From JAVRLB01 sp049965455 (lineage in GTDB: Archaea > Thermoplasmatota > Thermoplasmata > Thermoplasmatales > ARK-15): a DNA stretch of 5,492 nt. Each line of letters opens with the position of its first letter. The first letter of the stretch is position 1. A program made the translations under genes and the position numbers. Positions 4,866 to 5,492 of the stretch are shown here, piece after piece. The DNA is taken from positions 1 through 5,492 of the forward strand of contig JBMFWH010000072.1 of the NCBI GenBank assembly GCA_049965455.1, in the 5' to 3' direction. The notes beneath the pieces were generated by a model, which saw only the letters and a list, made by a program, of their open reading frames with translations, was not told where the DNA came from and made no database searches.

Positions 4866-5012
4866 ATGAGCAATATTTATGAAGTTAAAGATGGCAAAGT
4901 AACGAGAAACAGAAGAACCTGCCCTAAATGCGGGCCCGGTACTTTTTTAGCAGAGCATAGTGACCGATACACTTGCGGAAAATGTGGATACACTGAATAC
5001 AAGAAAAAGTAG
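4866..5012 (+). CDS. rps27ae: 30S ribosomal protein eS31 (S27ae)
   Basis: This 48-aa zinc-ribbon protein of the small ribosomal subunit corresponds to the ribosomal part of the eukaryotic ubiquitin-S27a fusion; archaea encode it without ubiquitin. The sequence begins MSNIYEVKDGKVTRNRRTCP. Two cysteine pairs form the zinc site: CPKC (Cys19, Cys22) and CGKC (Cys37, Cys40), with GYTEYKKK at the end. The length is normal for archaea. A strong Shine-Dalgarno, AGGTGAG (4854-4860), overlaps the rps24e stop and is 5 nt before the ATG. The stop codon is only 3 nt before the tRNA-Arg gene, so the two are very likely on one transcript. Confidence 0.96.
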   Translation: MSNIYEVKDGKVTRNRRTCPKCGPGTFLAEHSDRYTCGKCGYTEYKKK

Positions 5013-5015
5013 CAT

Positions 5016-5088
5016 GGGTCTGTAGTGTAGCTGGAGAGCATCGAGGCTTCCGGAGCCTCAGACTCGGGTTCGACTCCCGACAGACCCG
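5016..5088 (+). tRNA. tRNA-Arg (anticodon CCG)
   Basis: The full cloverleaf can be drawn. The 7-bp acceptor stem GGGTCTG/CAGACCC pairs perfectly. The D arm GTGT/GCAT includes two G-U pairs and has a 9-nt loop containing GG. The anticodon stem GAGGC/GCCTC encloses loop TTCCGGA with anticodon CCG (5050-5052), reading CGG. The variable loop is 4 nt, and the T stem TCGGG/CCCGA has loop TTCGACT. The discriminator base is G (5088). There is no intron and CCA is not encoded, as is common in archaea. It starts 3 nt after the rps27ae stop with no separate promoter evident, so it must be cut from a messenger-tRNA precursor, presumably by RNase P and RNase Z. Confidence 0.96.
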
Positions 5089-5114
5089 TATATTCTTTGG
5101 CATTTATCATTATG

Positions 5115-5133
5115 CAGAAAATATTCTGTTTTT
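5115..5133 (+). terminator. Hairpin plus T-run ending the rpoE-tRNA operon
   Basis: CAGAA (5115-5119) pairs with TTCTG (5124-5128) around a 4-nt loop AATA, followed at once by five T residues (5129-5133). It lies 26 nt after the tRNA. The stem is short and AT-rich, but a U-tract alone can stop archaeal polymerase. More T-rich sequence follows to about 5160. Confidence 0.5.
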
Positions 5134-5422
5134 CAAAACCCACATTTTCATTATTTTATTACCCCTATTACCGTAGTGTATCTTAGATCAACAAAAAATA
5201 TAGTCATATATTGCCTATGACAGAAATAAAGCGTTAAATCTATTGCTATTTCCTTATGGTTTTATTATGTATTCCAGGGCATTTATGATGGGTTTTCTTA
5301 AAAAAGTACATCCCCCATACACTTTTAATATCTTGAAAATAAACTATTTTACGATACTTTTTACTTATGAGTATATAAATGTGGTCTAACGGTTTATTTC
5401 TGGCATAGTATATTGCAATAAC
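5134..5422. other. AT-rich intergenic region without a confident gene
   Basis: Neither strand has an ORF with recognisable family motifs. The region contains a 40-codon ORF at 5267-5389 (begins MYSRAFMMGFLKKVHPPYTF, stop TAA) with no Shine-Dalgarno and no homologue I recognise. It also has a TATA-like AGTATATAAA at about 5370-5379 and a perfect 10-bp palindrome, TATTGCAATA, at 5411-5420. It could hold a decayed gene or a small RNA, but nothing in the sequence establishes either. Confidence 0.4.
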
Positions 5423-5430
5423 CATATATA
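5423..5430 (+). promoter_or_regulatory. TATA-like box before a possible leaderless gene
   Basis: CATATATA is centred about 29 bp before the ATG at 5456, the spacing expected for a leaderless or nearly leaderless archaeal transcript. The palindrome TATTGCAATA ends 2 bp upstream, where a regulator or TFB-associated factor could bind. The surrounding DNA is so AT-rich that chance is a real alternative. Confidence 0.35.
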
Positions 5431-5455
5431 CCTATAACATATTATATTATTATCA

Positions 5456-5492
5456 ATGAAATTAAATGAGGTTTTGAATCTCCTTCGAATTT
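5456..5492 (+). CDS. Possible start of an unidentified gene, cut by the window edge
   Basis: An open frame starts with ATG at 5456 and reads MKLNEVLNLLRI to the end of the window. Twelve codons are far too few to name a product. Support comes from the TATA-like box at the right distance for a leaderless mRNA and from the plus-strand orientation after a likely terminator. There is no Shine-Dalgarno. The lack of a stop codon over 12 codons is not evidence by itself. Confidence 0.35.
   Translation, partial: MKLNEVLNLLRI

Noticed and set aside
4877..5143. An 88-codon minus-strand open frame covering rps27ae and the tRNA.
   Set aside because: It lies antisense to a zinc-ribbon ribosomal protein and a perfect tRNA cloverleaf and shows no family motif; it is a shadow frame.
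5164..5177. CCTATTACCGTAGT resembles the element end plus flank at 70-83 (13 of 14 bases).
   Set aside because: The match covers flanking sequence outside the element as well as its last 8 bases, does not extend into the conserved interior, and is short enough to arise by chance in AT-rich DNA.

Overview
The window looks like a chromosomal segment of an AT-rich archaeon, most probably of the Thermoplasmatales/Thermoplasmata. Domain-level evidence is strong: an archaeal RNA polymerase subunit Rpo7, Spt4, eukaryote-type ribosomal proteins eS24 and eS31, the archaea-specific riboflavin synthase RibC, a GTP-dependent dephospho-CoA kinase (DUF359) and a tRNA without encoded CCA. The order-level placement rests on remembered similarity of the FAD synthetase N-terminus and on AT-rich promoters, and is inference.

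Layout. Positions 1-77 hold the right-hand end of a repeated element cut by the window edge, followed by the promoter region of a plus-strand flavin operon: ribB (152-841), ribL (829-1299), ribC (1296-1760) and ribH (1780-2199). These genes overlap or nearly touch. They make dihydroxybutanone phosphate, then lumazine, then riboflavin, and convert FMN to FAD; riboflavin kinase and the GTP-derived branch are not here. A convergent minus-strand gene, uppS (2225-3031), encodes a cis-prenyltransferase for the polyprenyl lipid carrier.

The divergent uppS/rpoE intergenic region contains a compact 173-bp non-coding insertion (3068-3240). It has 23-bp imperfect terminal inverted repeats and a perfect 8-bp direct repeat, AGAAACTA, on either side, which is the signature of a MITE. 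Its right-hand 59 bp are repeated at 19-77 (57/59 identical), and identity stops exactly at the predicted element end. In both places the element lies in the same orientation about 70 bp upstream of the first gene of an essential operon.

Positions 3308-5088 are an information-processing operon: rpo7, spt4, a dephospho-CoA kinase gene, rps24e, rps27ae (48 aa) and, 3 nt after its stop, tRNA-Arg(CCG). A hairpin followed by five T residues at 5115-5133 probably ends it. The remaining ~400 bp is AT-rich and has no confident gene. It contains a dubious 40-codon ORF, a 10-bp palindrome and a TATA-like box, followed by a possible leaderless gene start at 5456 that runs off the window.
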